A stretch of DNA of 64,000 nucleotides from Teredinibacter turnerae T7901 (lineage in GTDB: Bacteria > Pseudomonadota > Gammaproteobacteria > Pseudomonadales > Cellvibrionaceae), in NCBI RefSeq assembly GCF_000023025.1, contig NC_012997.1:418764-482763 (forward strand). The letters are read 5' to 3'. The notes below the pieces were generated by a model that was given only the letters and a program-made list of their open reading frames with translations, had not been told where the DNA came from and searched no databases. Each line of letters starts with the position of its first letter. The stretch's first letter is position 1. Shown one piece after another: positions 9,234 through 18,315 of this stretch. The position numbers and the translations under genes are program-made.

Positions 9234-10645
9234 TGTTTAATATACGTAATTTTTTATTTGGGCTTTGTCTGCTTGGGCCTGTAATTTCATGTTCCGTGTT
9301 TGCGGTAACGTTTGAACAGGCCATGACCTACTACGTCAATAAGCAGTATGAACAGGCCTATGGCGCATTTGAGGAACTGGCCGCACTGGGCAATGAGCGG
9401 GCACAGTTGAATCTGGGTGTTATGTACGCTCGCGGTGAATTTTTCGAGCGCGATTTCATTGAATCAGCAGCCTGGCTAAAATTGTCGAACGCCACTCTGC
9501 GAAACGATAGCGCAACTAAGATTTTAAAGATAATTTCGGCGAAACTGAGCGAAGAGGACCAATCAACAGCTAATGCTCGGTACAAAGAATTGTCGGTAAA
9601 ATATGGGCGTGAAGCAGTGAATCAGCGTCTTTTTCCCGAGTCGGCTATTGACGAAGTTTCCGAATTCGCAGAGGCGGTGCCGCTTAAGAAACGTCGACCC
9701 AAATTTCCCCGGATGGAGCTGTATGTACCTGGGATTGTCGATATACAATATTCGATTGCCACCGATGGTACGGTCCGTAATATTACTGTTTTGAACGCTA
9801 CAGAAAACGTTTTCGCAAGAAGTTCTATAGAAGCCATTCGGCACAACTTGTTTAAGCCAGCGACGATTAACGGCAAACCGGTTCCAGAATCAGGTCGAAG
9901 AGCGCGTTTCAACTATACGTTATCCGGCGATAAGTTAAATGCAAAAGGTTTGCGGACTGTGGTTGACCCGCTGCGCGAAAAGGCGGAACAGGGTGGGGGG
10001 TTGGACAAATATCTGTACGCCTACACTCTCAGCATACTTAAGTCTGCGGTGGGGGTTTTGGATGATTCTGAGGGCGCGTCGCTGGACCCCTCTGCTGACT
10101 GGTTTAAAAAGGCCGCGCAAGACGGCAACAGGCTCGCCAAATTCGAATTAGGTCTGGATCTATCCTACGGCAAACAATGCCGTGCGGATTCCAAAAAATC
10201 GTATTTCTGGTTGGAGCAAGCCGCAGACGAAGGTGTGATGGATGCGCAGGTTTTTCTGGGCTCAGAATTACTGCATGGCGGCCGTTTCGAGAAGGATGTC
10301 GATAAAGGCCTGGAAATGCTCACCCGTGCGGCAGACGATGGATACGATGATGCCATTCTTAAATTGGCGTGGATCATGGCTACCCACCCGGACGCCAATA
10401 TCCGCGATCCGCAAAAGGCGTTGGCGTACCTGAACAGTTTTAACAACGATGATTACATAGACGAACTTACGGTATTTGAGACGCAAGCAGTTGTTTACGC
10501 GTTAACCGGTAAAAACGCGGAAGCGAAAAAAGCGCTCAAGAAAGCGATGAAATACCGTAAAAAATACGAGCTTCCCGATGGCATAACCGGTGATATTGCC
10601 AAGGCTTTCGATGCGGGCAAGCCTTACCTTCAGGACATTCTGTAG
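9233..10645 (+). CDS. Sel1-repeat protein with an internal TonB C-terminal-like domain
   Basis: 470 aa, exported (NFLFGLCLLGPVISCSVFA). Residues about 25-110 carry Sel1/TPR-like helices (AYGAFEELAALGNERAQLNL). Residues about 155-230 resemble the TonB C-terminal fold: YVPGIVDIQYSIATDGTVRN, then SSIEAIRHNLFKPATINGKP. Further Sel1 repeats follow (WFKKAAQDGNRLAKFELGL, WLEQAADEGVMDAQVFLG, MLTRAADDGYDDAILKLAW). The ATG shares its A with the previous stop (TGATG). A periplasmic scaffold or partner-binding role is likely from the fold; no N-terminal TonB anchor or proline-rich spacer is seen, so it is not a normal energy transducer. Confidence 0.8.
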   Translation: MFNIRNFLFGLCLLGPVISCSVFAVTFEQAMTYYVNKQYEQAYGAFEELAALGNERAQLNLGVMYARGEFFERDFIESAAWLKLSNATLRNDSATKILKIISAKLSEEDQSTANARYKELSVKYGREAVNQRLFPESAIDEVSEFAEAVPLKKRRPKFPRMELYVPGIVDIQYSIATDGTVRNITVLNATENVFARSSIEAIRHNLFKPATINGKPVPESGRRARFNYTLSGDKLNAKGLRTVVDPLREKAEQGGGLDKYLYAYTLSILKSAVGVLDDSEGASLDPSADWFKKAAQDGNRLAKFELGLDLSYGKQCRADSKKSYFWLEQAADEGVMDAQVFLGSELLHGGRFEKDVDKGLEMLTRAADDGYDDAILKLAWIMATHPDANIRDPQKALAYLNSFNNDDYIDELTVFETQAVVYALTGKNAEAKKALKKAMKYRKKYELPDGITGDIAKAFDAGKPYLQDIL

Positions 10646-10693
10646 CGCCCGCGCGACGAGTGTGTATCTCCTCTGTGTGACCTTGGCTACCGG

Positions 10694-11419
10694 CTAGTCG
10701 TTGTCACCAGGGGCGACCCATGTTTTTAGCCAGTACCACCAGCGGTTGCTACGGTTAAACGCCTTTTCCAGCGCCTGTTGTTTATTCCAGAAGTCGTCGC
10801 CGGCCTGTTGAAATAAATAGTCCCTTTTTAAATAGCGCTTGCCTGGCGATAAATGCTTAACGACGGTCGCTGGATTACCTGCGACCACCACATTGGGCGG
10901 CACGTTGCCGGTAACCACTGCGCCAGCGCCGACCACGCTGTTTTCGCCAATAGTGACTCCCTTCCCAATAATCGCCCGCAACCCAATCCACACATTGTTT
11001 TCCAGCGTAACTGGTGCACTGCAGCGAAACGGGCGCACCCGATTGTACAGACCGTGCCAGTCGCAATCGCTAATGCTGACTTCGGCGGCCAGCATGCAGT
11101 TGTCCCCGATACTTATCTGCTCTGCGGCAGCAATTTTAACGCCGGGTGAAATCAGGCAGTAATTGCCCAGCTCAATTTTTCCATCGTGCTGCTTGCTTCG
11201 CCAGCAGGTGAGGGTAACCGGTTGTTCGGCGCTGCTGATGATATGGAGATAATCGCCCGCGTATATTTGATGGCCGGTCAGTTTTATACTGCGCGGTTTA
11301 AGCATGGCCGGGCATTTGCCGAGCCGATCAAATTGCGGGCGCAGAATGCGTTCAACATAAAAGTGATTCAACGCATTTAATATAAATTTAACTGCCCAAG
11401 GCTGGTGGTTGCGTCTCAC
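10694..11419 (-). CDS. hexapeptide-repeat (LbH) acyltransferase, WcaF/colanic-acid type
   Basis: 241 aa, probable GTG start at 11419. The N-terminal segment [20 protein letters not shown] is typical of this acetyltransferase subgroup. Residues about 75-200 show the left-handed beta-helix repeats ([69 protein letters not shown]). Such enzymes O-acetylate sugars using acetyl-CoA. It reads divergently from a methyltransferase gene and lies next to a glycosyltransferase cluster, which fits a glycan-modification role. Confidence 0.85.
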   Translation of the reverse strand: MRRNHQPWAVKFILNALNHFYVERILRPQFDRLGKCPAMLKPRSIKLTGHQIYAGDYLHIISSAEQPVTLTCWRSKQHDGKIELGNYCLISPGVKIAAAEQISIGDNCMLAAEVSISDCDWHGLYNRVRPFRCSAPVTLENNVWIGLRAIIGKGVTIGENSVVGAGAVVTGNVPPNVVVAGNPATVVKHLSPGKRYLKRDYLFQQAGDDFWNKQQALEKAFNRSNRWWYWLKTWVAPGDND

Positions 11420-11431
11420 TGGAATTCACCG

Positions 11432-12052
11432 ATGACTTTTTTTAATGATTTTTTTCACGCCAACCGGATCAAAGGCTTTTTGGCGGCTGAAGAAGGGTTG
11501 GCATTGTACGAACACGCGCTTACGGTTGCGACGACGGGGCCGTGCCTGGAAATTGGCAGTTATTGCGGCAAGTCTGCGGTATATCTGGGGCGCGCATGCC
11601 AGCAAACAGAGAACACGCTCTATGCGGTAGATCACCACCGTGGTTCGGAAGAACACCAGCCGGGCGAAGAATATCACGACCAGGATTTATACGATGCGCG
11701 CACCAGGCAAATGGACAGTTTTCCTGCGTTTCGGCGCACCCTGCGGTTGGCGCGCCTGGACGATTGCGTGGTTCCCGTGGTGGCCAGTTCCGAGCTTAGC
11801 TTGCGGCATTGGGCAACGCCCTTGGGTCTGGTGTTTATCGACGGCGGTCACAGCCCGGCAATGGCAATGGCCGATGTGACCGGCTGGGCCACGAAGCTGG
11901 CCGCGGGCGGCCTGCTGTGTATTCACGATATTTACCCTACACCGGAAGACGGTGGGCAGGGGCCGCGGCTGGCGATGCAGGCGGTGCTGGACAGCGGCGG
12001 GTTTACGCTGGTGAATCGGGTGGCGTCTCTGGCGGTGTTACAGCGCAGCTAG
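11432..12052 (+). CDS. class I SAM-dependent methyltransferase (Methyltransf_24 type)
   Basis: About 206 aa from ATG 11432; an upstream GTG at 11405 would overlap the divergent acetyltransferase and is less likely. The AdoMet-binding loop is LEIGSYCGKSAVYLG, followed by the acidic strand end TLYAVDHHRG, and a late motif LGLVFIDGGHSPAMAMADV. These match class I methyltransferases of the Methyltransf_24 type that often act on sugars or small molecules in polysaccharide clusters. The substrate is unknown. Its 3' end overlaps the convergent neighbour by 50 bases. Confidence 0.82.
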   Translation: MTFFNDFFHANRIKGFLAAEEGLALYEHALTVATTGPCLEIGSYCGKSAVYLGRACQQTENTLYAVDHHRGSEEHQPGEEYHDQDLYDARTRQMDSFPAFRRTLRLARLDDCVVPVVASSELSLRHWATPLGLVFIDGGHSPAMAMADVTGWATKLAAGGLLCIHDIYPTPEDGGQGPRLAMQAVLDSGGFTLVNRVASLAVLQRS

Positions 12053-13088
12053 CGCGTATTCTATGCGGGCGAGTTAGCAGGTCGTGTGCGGGCGTGAACT
12101 GGAAGAGCGCATCGGCGGCGAGCAGGTACGCCGCCCCGGTCCAACTGGTTTTTTCCTGCGGCCAGATCACTTTGTCGCGAAAGCTGTAGCCGGTCCAAAA
12201 GCCACCGTCGGTGTCCTGCCACTGGCTCAACCAGCGGTGAATAGATTCCGCTCTGTCGCGCCAACCGGCGGCGACGCAGGCTAACACCAATTCACTGCTT
12301 TCGGCGGCCGTGACCCAGGGTTCGTCACTCACACAGCGACAACCCAAATCGCTCACCACGAATTCATGCCAGCGCTGTTCAAGTCGCAATTGGGCTTCCT
12401 GTTCGCTGTAGATCCCAGCGAGAATTGGATAAAACCAGTCCATTGAAAAACGCCGCTTACTTTCCCAGGTGCGATCAAATCGCCAGGGCTTGTTCCGCAA
12501 GGCATCCGCCAGTCGTCTATGGGCCAGCTGCCAGTGGGCGTTTGGTTCGCCCAGCGTTATGGCAATATTGACCGCGCATTCCAAGCTGCGCAGCACCGAG
12601 CTGCAGGCGGTGACCAAGGCATCGCGAGGCAGCGGTTCCCGCTGAGATTGGGCCCACTGAATATCGCCATGTGCGGTTTGCTGGGAAACGACATAATCAA
12701 TCGCAGCCCGCACCATGGGGTAAAAATCACGGAGCGTTTGTGTGTTCGAAAATATCAGATAGTGGTGCCAGAGCCCTGTCGCCGGGTAGGCCACAAAATT
12801 GGTTTCTACCTTGGTATCGTCGATGTCCTGGTCGCAGGGGGCCAGGAAATAGTTCGCTTGCCAGCTGCCATTCGCCTGCTGTTGTTGCGCCAGCCAGCGG
12901 AACGCGTTGATGGCGAGGTCTTCTCGCCCGGCAATGCCCAGCGCCATGGCCGCTTCAGTATGATCCCACGGGTCCAGCTTGCCCTGGTCAAACCAGCGAA
13001 TGGCGCCGTCCGCCTGCTGGCAGGAGGCGATATAGCTGGCCGCGCGTTGGAATTGCGGCAGTAACGGATGTTCGATATGTGCAAACAT
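12003..13088 (-). CDS. alpha/alpha-barrel, prenyltransferase-like protein of a glycan cluster
   Basis: 361 aa from the ATG at 13088 (MFAHIEHPLLPQF), which lies two bases after the upstream methyltransferase stop; the open frame extends further up but only inside that gene. It has repeated helical-hairpin motifs with QxxDG and W: SCQQADGAIRWFDQGKLDPW, QQQQANGSWQANYFLAPC, WQDTDGGFWTGYSFRDK. These recall the alpha/alpha-toroid fold of terpene cyclases, prenyltransferases and some glycoside hydrolases. In databases such genes are often called prenyltransferase, but no catalytic signature is seen, so the reaction is unknown. The last codons overlap the convergent gene. Confidence 0.75.
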   Translation of the reverse strand: MFAHIEHPLLPQFQRAASYIASCQQADGAIRWFDQGKLDPWDHTEAAMALGIAGREDLAINAFRWLAQQQQANGSWQANYFLAPCDQDIDDTKVETNFVAYPATGLWHHYLIFSNTQTLRDFYPMVRAAIDYVVSQQTAHGDIQWAQSQREPLPRDALVTACSSVLRSLECAVNIAITLGEPNAHWQLAHRRLADALRNKPWRFDRTWESKRRFSMDWFYPILAGIYSEQEAQLRLEQRWHEFVVSDLGCRCVSDEPWVTAAESSELVLACVAAGWRDRAESIHRWLSQWQDTDGGFWTGYSFRDKVIWPQEKTSWTGAAYLLAADALFQFTPAHDLLTRPHRIRASCAVTPPETPPDSPA

Positions 13089-13090
13089 GG

Positions 13091-13831
13091 CTACTGCGCC
13101 CCCGGACCTTTTACGCCGTAGATCACAATGCTCTTGCCCAACAGTGGGTTGAGCAGTTTGTCGAGCGAGCGGGTGAGCCAGGGTGCGCGAAACAGGTCCC
13201 ACACCAGAAACCGATGATACACTTGCACCGGCCAAAAGCGGTCGCCGCGATCCCAGAACAGGCACTTGAGCCACCAATAGGGAGCGTGCAGCGCGTGGGC
13301 GCCGTGTTCAAAAAATAACTGTATGCCGTGGCTGCGAAGATCGCGTTTAAGCGATGCGCGATTAAAAATACGAATATGTCCGCCAGCGACCTGGTGATAA
13401 CGGGGTTCGAGCCACCAGCAAATACGTTCCGGCCAGGCTCTGGGTACGCTGACGCAGAGGGTGCCGCCAGGCTTTAATACACGGTTAATTTCGCGCAGCA
13501 TGGCGTGATAATCGGGAATGTGCTCCAGCACCTCAGAGCAAATCAAATGGTCCACACTGGCGTCGGGTAACGGTAGCTTTAAGCCATCGCCACGTACGAA
13601 CTGAATGCCTGCACGCTGGGATTCTGGCAGCGGAAAATCCGTTTTACGCTTGTTGGCGGTGGCGAGATCGATGGCGGAGATATCAATACCGATCAACGAA
13701 AGCTGCCCGCTGAGTTCGCCGAGAGGCGCACTAAAATACAAACCCAGGGTATGGCGGCCTTCGCCACAGCCGAGGTCGAGTACACAGTCGCCGGGTTTCA
13801 GGGGCAGTTTTTCCGGGCGAATGGTTAGCAT
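13091..13831 (-). CDS. class I SAM-dependent methyltransferase (Methyltransf_11 type)
   Basis: 246 aa from the ATG at 13831, which overlaps the glycosyltransferase stop by seven bases (ATGCTAA). The AdoMet site is VLDLGCGEGRHTLGL, then IGIDISAIDLATA; the motif LICSEVLEHIPDYHAMLREI and the strand LKPGGTLCVSVPRAW complete a standard class I methyltransferase. Coupled translation with the GT4 gene and the following barrel protein indicates one operon, so its substrate is probably the glycan or lipid-linked sugar made there. Confidence 0.87.
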   Translation of the reverse strand: MLTIRPEKLPLKPGDCVLDLGCGEGRHTLGLYFSAPLGELSGQLSLIGIDISAIDLATANKRKTDFPLPESQRAGIQFVRGDGLKLPLPDASVDHLICSEVLEHIPDYHAMLREINRVLKPGGTLCVSVPRAWPERICWWLEPRYHQVAGGHIRIFNRASLKRDLRSHGIQLFFEHGAHALHAPYWWLKCLFWDRGDRFWPVQVYHRFLVWDLFRAPWLTRSLDKLLNPLLGKSIVIYGVKGPGAQ

Positions 13832-15135
13832 GTGCTTGTGATCACCCGTTGATAGTATTGCGTGAGTTGCCGGGCGACGGCGTCCCAGCAAAAATGGGTT
13901 TCAATCCGCTGGCGGGCGCGTACGCCCAAGGCTTTGGCGTGGTCTGGCGAATCCAGCAAGTTGTGGATCGCCGCGGCGAGCGCCTCGGCATCACCGGCGG
14001 GTACGATAACCCCCGCGTCGCCAACCACCTCGGGCAGTGCGCCGCCATTGGTACTGACGACGGGTAATTCGCAGGCCATGGCTTCGCCGGCGGGCAGGCC
14101 AAAACCCTCGTACAGGGAAGGGCACACGGCGACGCTTGCTCGATTGTATTCCGCCGCCAGGTCCTCGCTGCTGATACCCGAGACAAAGCTGACGTGCGTC
14201 GCCAGTTCAAGTTCGTCGATCAATTTTCGGTTCGGGCTGTTGTCGCTCAGTTTGCCGATAATGCGCAGTTCAATTGCAGGCCATTGTTGTCGCAACCGGT
14301 TTAGTGCGAGCAGTAAATACCGCAAACCTTTTAACGGCTGATCTGACGACGCGGTGGTTATCAACCGCAGGGGCTGTTTTCGGATCGCAGCTAAGGGTTT
14401 GAACGTGTTTATGTCGATCCCATTGGTGATGACGGAGACCTCACCGCGCAATTGAAAATGCGTGGCAATGTCGCGCTGGGAACACTGGGATACGGTAACA
14501 ATGTGCTCCAGGCCTCTCACCACCCGTTCCTGCATCCGCAAAAAACTGTACCAGCGTTTAACCAGCAGACGCATGCCCCAGTCGTTCTGTTCTGCCAATG
14601 CCAGCTCGCGGTCGCGATGAATGGGGTGATGAATGGTGGCCACGACCTTCGCCCCGCGATTTTGCAAATTCAGCAGGCCGTAACAGAGGCTCTGGTTATC
14701 GTGAATAATGTCGTAGTCGCCCGGGGAGAGGTACTTCTCGAGCCGCCGCCCGAATGTGTAGGGTTCGGCGAAGCCCCCGGTGAGCATGGTCCACCATTCA
14801 TAGGTATCGCTAAAGGAGCGCAGGTGCTGCCAGCGCAGCGCGGTCACATGATTGTCGCAGGCATAGAGATCGAGGCTCGGTACCTTGATTAAACGAGCGC
14901 CGACCTCTAATTCCGGGTAAGGCGGCCCAGAGTACACATCCACCTGATGTCCCGCGCGAACCAGGGCGGCGGCGAGGTATTTGATGTAGATGCCCTGGCC
15001 ACCCACATGCGGTGCACTGCGATACCCCAAAAGCGCTATTTTTAGCGACTTAGTGGGCGCTTCAAATACGGACGTGGGTTCGCGAGGTAATTCTGGGTGG
15101 GGGTGGGCTATGGTCATGGGGCGGCAGTCTGGCAA
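13825..15135 (-). CDS. glycosyltransferase family 4 protein
   Basis: 436 aa from a TTG at 15135 with GGGAG five bases upstream; an ATG at 15117 is the alternative but lacks a ribosome site. The GT-B fold is clear: ALLGYRSAPHVGGQGIYIKY near the N-terminus, VSQCSQRDIATHFQL and VITNGIDINTFKPL at the domain border, and the nucleotide-sugar motif VCPSLYEGFGLPAGEAMAC with VVSTNGGALPEVVGDAG near residue 350. It transfers a sugar from a nucleotide donor with retention. It heads the minus-strand operon GT4, methyltransferase, barrel protein. Confidence 0.9.
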   Translation of the reverse strand: MPDCRPMTIAHPHPELPREPTSVFEAPTKSLKIALLGYRSAPHVGGQGIYIKYLAAALVRAGHQVDVYSGPPYPELEVGARLIKVPSLDLYACDNHVTALRWQHLRSFSDTYEWWTMLTGGFAEPYTFGRRLEKYLSPGDYDIIHDNQSLCYGLLNLQNRGAKVVATIHHPIHRDRELALAEQNDWGMRLLVKRWYSFLRMQERVVRGLEHIVTVSQCSQRDIATHFQLRGEVSVITNGIDINTFKPLAAIRKQPLRLITTASSDQPLKGLRYLLLALNRLRQQWPAIELRIIGKLSDNSPNRKLIDELELATHVSFVSGISSEDLAAEYNRASVAVCPSLYEGFGLPAGEAMACELPVVSTNGGALPEVVGDAGVIVPAGDAEALAAAIHNLLDSPDHAKALGVRARQRIETHFCWDAVARQLTQYYQRVITSTC

Positions 15136-15197
15136 AACTGCTCCCGCTAGGCAAGCAGCGGGCGTAGAAACACTGTGGGTTTATACGCCCGCGGGGC

Positions 15198-15671
15198 TCA
15201 GAGGCTGCGAATGAACTCCTGCGGTTCAAAGCTGAGTGGCAGTTGACGTATCAGGTTGCCGTTACCATCAACTACAAGCAAGGTGGGAAACCCCTTCACC
15301 TGGTATTTCTGCTGCACTGTTTCGCCTGTTGCAGATTCAAACTCCACGCGGGTAAAAACGTATTTATTGCGAATAACCTCGACAACGGCGGGATCCGATA
15401 GCACCTGTTGGTCCAGCTTGCGGCAACTGGGGCACCAGATAGCGGCTAAATCCAGTAGTACCGGTTTGTCGGATGCACGTGATGCAGACAGCGCCTCTTC
15501 CAATGTCAGCTTTTCCAGCGGAACCGCTGCCAGTGCGCGTTCACCGAGTGCGGTTTGCAAGTACTGGTGGCCAAAGTAAATGATCAGCGCCAAAATGCCG
15601 TACACGAGTAACGTGCGCCAGGTGGATTGCGCGGAGTGGCGCGCGGGCGTGGCCGCAGATGACTTTTCCAA
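15198..15671 (-). CDS. membrane-anchored thioredoxin-fold protein
   Basis: 157 aa. An N-terminal membrane helix (TLLVYGILALIIYFGHQYLQ) is followed by a thioredoxin domain with active site WCPSCRKLDQQV and the cis-proline segment VKGFPTLLVVDGNG. It resembles the periplasmic C-terminal domain of DsbD and other thiol-disulfide reductants, so it probably acts on the periplasmic side of the inner membrane. It is transcribed in the same direction as the glycan cluster but 60 bases upstream of it, and may be independent. Confidence 0.83.
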   Translation of the reverse strand: MEKSSAATPARHSAQSTWRTLLVYGILALIIYFGHQYLQTALGERALAAVPLEKLTLEEALSASRASDKPVLLDLAAIWCPSCRKLDQQVLSDPAVVEVIRNKYVFTRVEFESATGETVQQKYQVKGFPTLLVVDGNGNLIRQLPLSFEPQEFIRSL

Positions 15672-15926
15672 GAGAGGGCTCCTTGCTCAGTGGGCGCCAG
15701 ATTTTACGAACGCTGGCCCGCAGAGACAATAACAACTATTACCGTTGACATCCTATACGTGGTGGATCGGCCTAATAGAGTATCTGCGCGAGAAAAACGC
15801 AGTGCGATGTCTGATGTTAAATCGGAGAAATTGGACAGGAGGTGGGTGGCAAGGTTCAACGCTTCGCTTTCAGGGAGTTGACGATTGGTCAAGGGTTGTT
15901 AAACGCATGCCACCCGAGGAGAGTGT

Positions 15927-16058
15927 TCAGTGGTTGCCAATATGGCCCGCACGTTTTTCGCAAAAGGTCAGAATGCCCGCTGCGCTAAGTCCGAGGACAA
16001 TAATTAACGCTGTGCTGGCGAACATGGCGAGCCCGCCAATAGTTACCGCTTCATTCAT
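15927..16058 (-). CDS. 43-residue single-pass membrane protein
   Basis: From ATG 16058 the frame reads MNEAVTIGGLAMFASTALII and continues through a single hydrophobic helix to a basic C-terminal tail CEKRAGHIGNH. A GGAG lies nine bases before the ATG, and the helix plus positive tail is a typical small membrane protein design. No family was recognised. It lies divergently from hisB. Too short for most gene finders; the call rests on ribosome site, membrane helix and charge pattern. Confidence 0.5.
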   Translation of the reverse strand: MNEAVTIGGLAMFASTALIIVLGLSAAGILTFCEKRAGHIGNH

Positions 16059-16275
16059 GATTGTAGTCTCCACACCAAGATTTGATGGGCTTAGGTTACT
16101 CCTTGCTGCGGTGTGACGATTGACGCATATCAACCGGCAAACACATTCATCTAACTGACGTGACTTTCGCGTTACATGGCGGTATTACACGAGGACATCG
16201 CAGGTCGCTGGCTCTGAAAGGGCGGTAAAAGCTATAATCCACGCCCGCGATATCAGCCAGATGTAGGAACTTCGA

Positions 16276-16869
16276 ATGCAAGAGAGAAAAGCGGCGGTCA
16301 ACCGCGATACCCTGGAGACCCAAATCTCTGTGGCCCTCAACCTGGATGGCACAGGTGCAGCGGCTTTCGCCACTGGTGTGCCGTTTCTTGAGCACATGAT
16401 GGATCAGATTGCGCGCCACGGCATGATCGATCTCGATGTTCGCTGTCAGGGCGATACCCATATCGACGACCATCACAGTGTGGAAGATATTGGCATTACC
16501 ATCGGCCAGGCGATGCACCAGGCGGTGGGCGACAAGCGCGGCATTCGCCGCTACGGCCACGCCTATGTACCGCTGGATGAAGCATTGTCGCGCGTAGTGA
16601 TCGACTTCTCTGGCCGCCCCGGTCTTGAAATGCATATTCCGTTTACCCAAAAGCGTATTGGCAGTTTTGATACCGAGCTGTTTTGGGAGTTTTTTCAGGG
16701 ATTCGTCAACCATGCGGGCGTGACCCTGCACATTGATTGTTTGCGCGGCCACAACGCGCATCACCAGATCGAGACAGTGTTTAAAGCCTTTGGTCGTGCG
16801 CTGCGGATGGCGCTGGAAGTCGACCCGCGTATGGGCAATGCCATGCCCTCCACTAAAGGCACGCTCTAA
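16276..16869 (+). CDS. hisB: imidazoleglycerol-phosphate dehydratase
   Basis: 197 aa, the monofunctional form without the phosphatase domain found in enterics. Metal-binding motifs are plain: [40 protein letters not shown], and the C-terminal copy [20 protein letters not shown]. It dehydrates imidazole glycerol phosphate in histidine synthesis. AGGAA lies upstream of the ATG, and a TATAAT sits at 16233-16238 without a good -35. It is the first gene of hisBHAF. Confidence 0.97.
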   Translation: MQERKAAVNRDTLETQISVALNLDGTGAAAFATGVPFLEHMMDQIARHGMIDLDVRCQGDTHIDDHHSVEDIGITIGQAMHQAVGDKRGIRRYGHAYVPLDEALSRVVIDFSGRPGLEMHIPFTQKRIGSFDTELFWEFFQGFVNHAGVTLHIDCLRGHNAHHQIETVFKAFGRALRMALEVDPRMGNAMPSTKGTL

Positions 16870-16904
16870 GCGCGTCGCCAGTATTTACCGACGAAATCAA
16901 AATT

Positions 16905-17582
16905 ATGAATCGCAAACAAGTTGCCGTTATTGATTACGGAATGGGCAATCTTCACTCAGTGGCGAGTGCGCTGAAACATGTGGATCGTCGAATTGACGTG
17001 GCTGTGACCGGCGATAAGGAAGTTATCGCCAACGCCGATCACGTTATCTTCCCCGGTGTGGGCGCTATGCGCGACTGTATGGGCGAAATTCGCCGGCAGC
17101 AGGTTGATCAGGCGGTCGATAAAGTCGTCGCGTCCGGCAAGCCGCTGCTCGCCATATGCGTGGGGTTACAAGCGCTTATGGATTCCTCGGAAGAAAATAA
17201 CGGGGTTGAATGCCTCGGTATGTTTCCGGGGGAAGTGAAATTTTTCGCCGGTAATGAACAATTCAATGCGGCCAGCGACGAAGGCTCTGCATCCGGCGAG
17301 CGCCTTAAAGTCCCTCACATGGGCTGGAATCAGGTAAGCCAAACACTGGCGCATCCGCTGTGGGAAGGGATTGAGGACAACAGCCGCTTTTACTTTGTGC
17401 ACGGCTATTACGTAGACAGCCACAACCCCTCCGTGGTTGCGGGCAAGAGCCACTACGGCATCGATTTTACCGCGAACATTGCGCGCGATAATGTGTTTGC
17501 GGCGCAGTTTCACCCGGAAAAGAGCCATCACAATGGCCTGCAACTGCTGAAAAACTTTTTGAACTGGGACGGCAAATGTTAA
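16905..17582 (+). CDS. hisH: imidazole glycerol phosphate synthase, glutaminase subunit
   Basis: 225 aa class I glutamine amidotransferase. The nucleophile Cys is in [19 protein letters not shown], and the catalytic His and Glu are in [20 protein letters not shown] near the C-terminus. The start [20 protein letters not shown] is typical of HisH. It releases ammonia for HisF to make IGP and AICAR. It lies 35 bases after hisB and overlaps hisA by seven bases. It is slightly longer than many HisH proteins because of an insert around residues 115-130. Confidence 0.97.
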   Translation: MNRKQVAVIDYGMGNLHSVASALKHVDRRIDVAVTGDKEVIANADHVIFPGVGAMRDCMGEIRRQQVDQAVDKVVASGKPLLAICVGLQALMDSSEENNGVECLGMFPGEVKFFAGNEQFNAASDEGSASGERLKVPHMGWNQVSQTLAHPLWEGIEDNSRFYFVHGYYVDSHNPSVVAGKSHYGIDFTANIARDNVFAAQFHPEKSHHNGLQLLKNFLNWDGKC

Positions 17583-18313
17583 TTATTCCTGCAATTGATT
17601 TAAAAGACGGTAACTGCGTTCGCCTGCGTCAGGGCCTGATGGATGACTCCACCGTGTTCGGCGAAGACCCTGTCGCTTTCGCGCGTCAGTGGGTCGACAA
17701 AGGCGCGCGGCGCCTGCATCTGGTGGACCTCAACGGCGCATTTGCCGGTAAGCCCGTTAATGGTGATGTCGTCACGGCCATCGCGAAGGCGTTTCCTGAG
17801 TTGCCGATTCAAATTGGGGGTGGAATTCGCTCTGCGGAAACGATCGAGCACTATCTCCAGGCCGGTGTGAATTACGTCATCATTGGTACCAAGGCGGTAA
17901 AAGAGCCGGAGTTCGTCACCGAAATGTGCAAACAGTTTGCCGGCCACATTATTGTGGGGCTGGACGCTAAAAACGGTTTTGTCGCCACCGACGGTTGGGC
18001 AGAAGTATCCGAGGTGAAAGCGACAGATCTCGCTGCGCGTTTTGCCAGCGACGGCGTGACCGAAATCGTATACACCGATATCGCGCGTGACGGCATGATG
18101 CAGGGCGTCAATGTGGAAGCCACGGTGGATATGGCGAAGGCTTCGCCGATCCCGGTGATTGCATCCGGCGGGATCACCGATATGAACGATATCCGCGCGC
18201 TTGCCAAGGTGGCGTCTGCGGGTATTTCCGGCGCGATTACCGGTCGTGCTATTTACGAAGGTACCCTGGATATCGTTGAAGCCCAGGCCTACTGCGACAT
18301 AGTGAGCGACTGA
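17576..18313 (+). CDS. hisA: ProFAR isomerase (phosphoribosylformimino-AICAR phosphate isomerase)
   Basis: 245 aa TIM barrel. The N-terminal [19 protein letters not shown] carries the catalytic Asp (D8), the phosphate-binding loop [20 protein letters not shown] lies in the first half, and the second half has [18 protein letters not shown] with the second catalytic Asp and [13 protein letters not shown]. It opens the ring of ProFAR to PRFAR in histidine synthesis. Overlap with hisH and a two-base gap to hisF point to one transcript. Confidence 0.97.
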   Translation: MLIIPAIDLKDGNCVRLRQGLMDDSTVFGEDPVAFARQWVDKGARRLHLVDLNGAFAGKPVNGDVVTAIAKAFPELPIQIGGGIRSAETIEHYLQAGVNYVIIGTKAVKEPEFVTEMCKQFAGHIIVGLDAKNGFVATDGWAEVSEVKATDLAARFASDGVTEIVYTDIARDGMMQGVNVEATVDMAKASPIPVIASGGITDMNDIRALAKVASAGISGAITGRAIYEGTLDIVEAQAYCDIVSD

Positions 18314-18315
18314 TT

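Noticed and set aside
12003-13277. Extended 424-codon frame of the barrel protein
   Set aside because: The extra N-terminal part lies inside the upstream methyltransferase gene; the ATG at 13088, two bases after that gene's stop, is the natural start.
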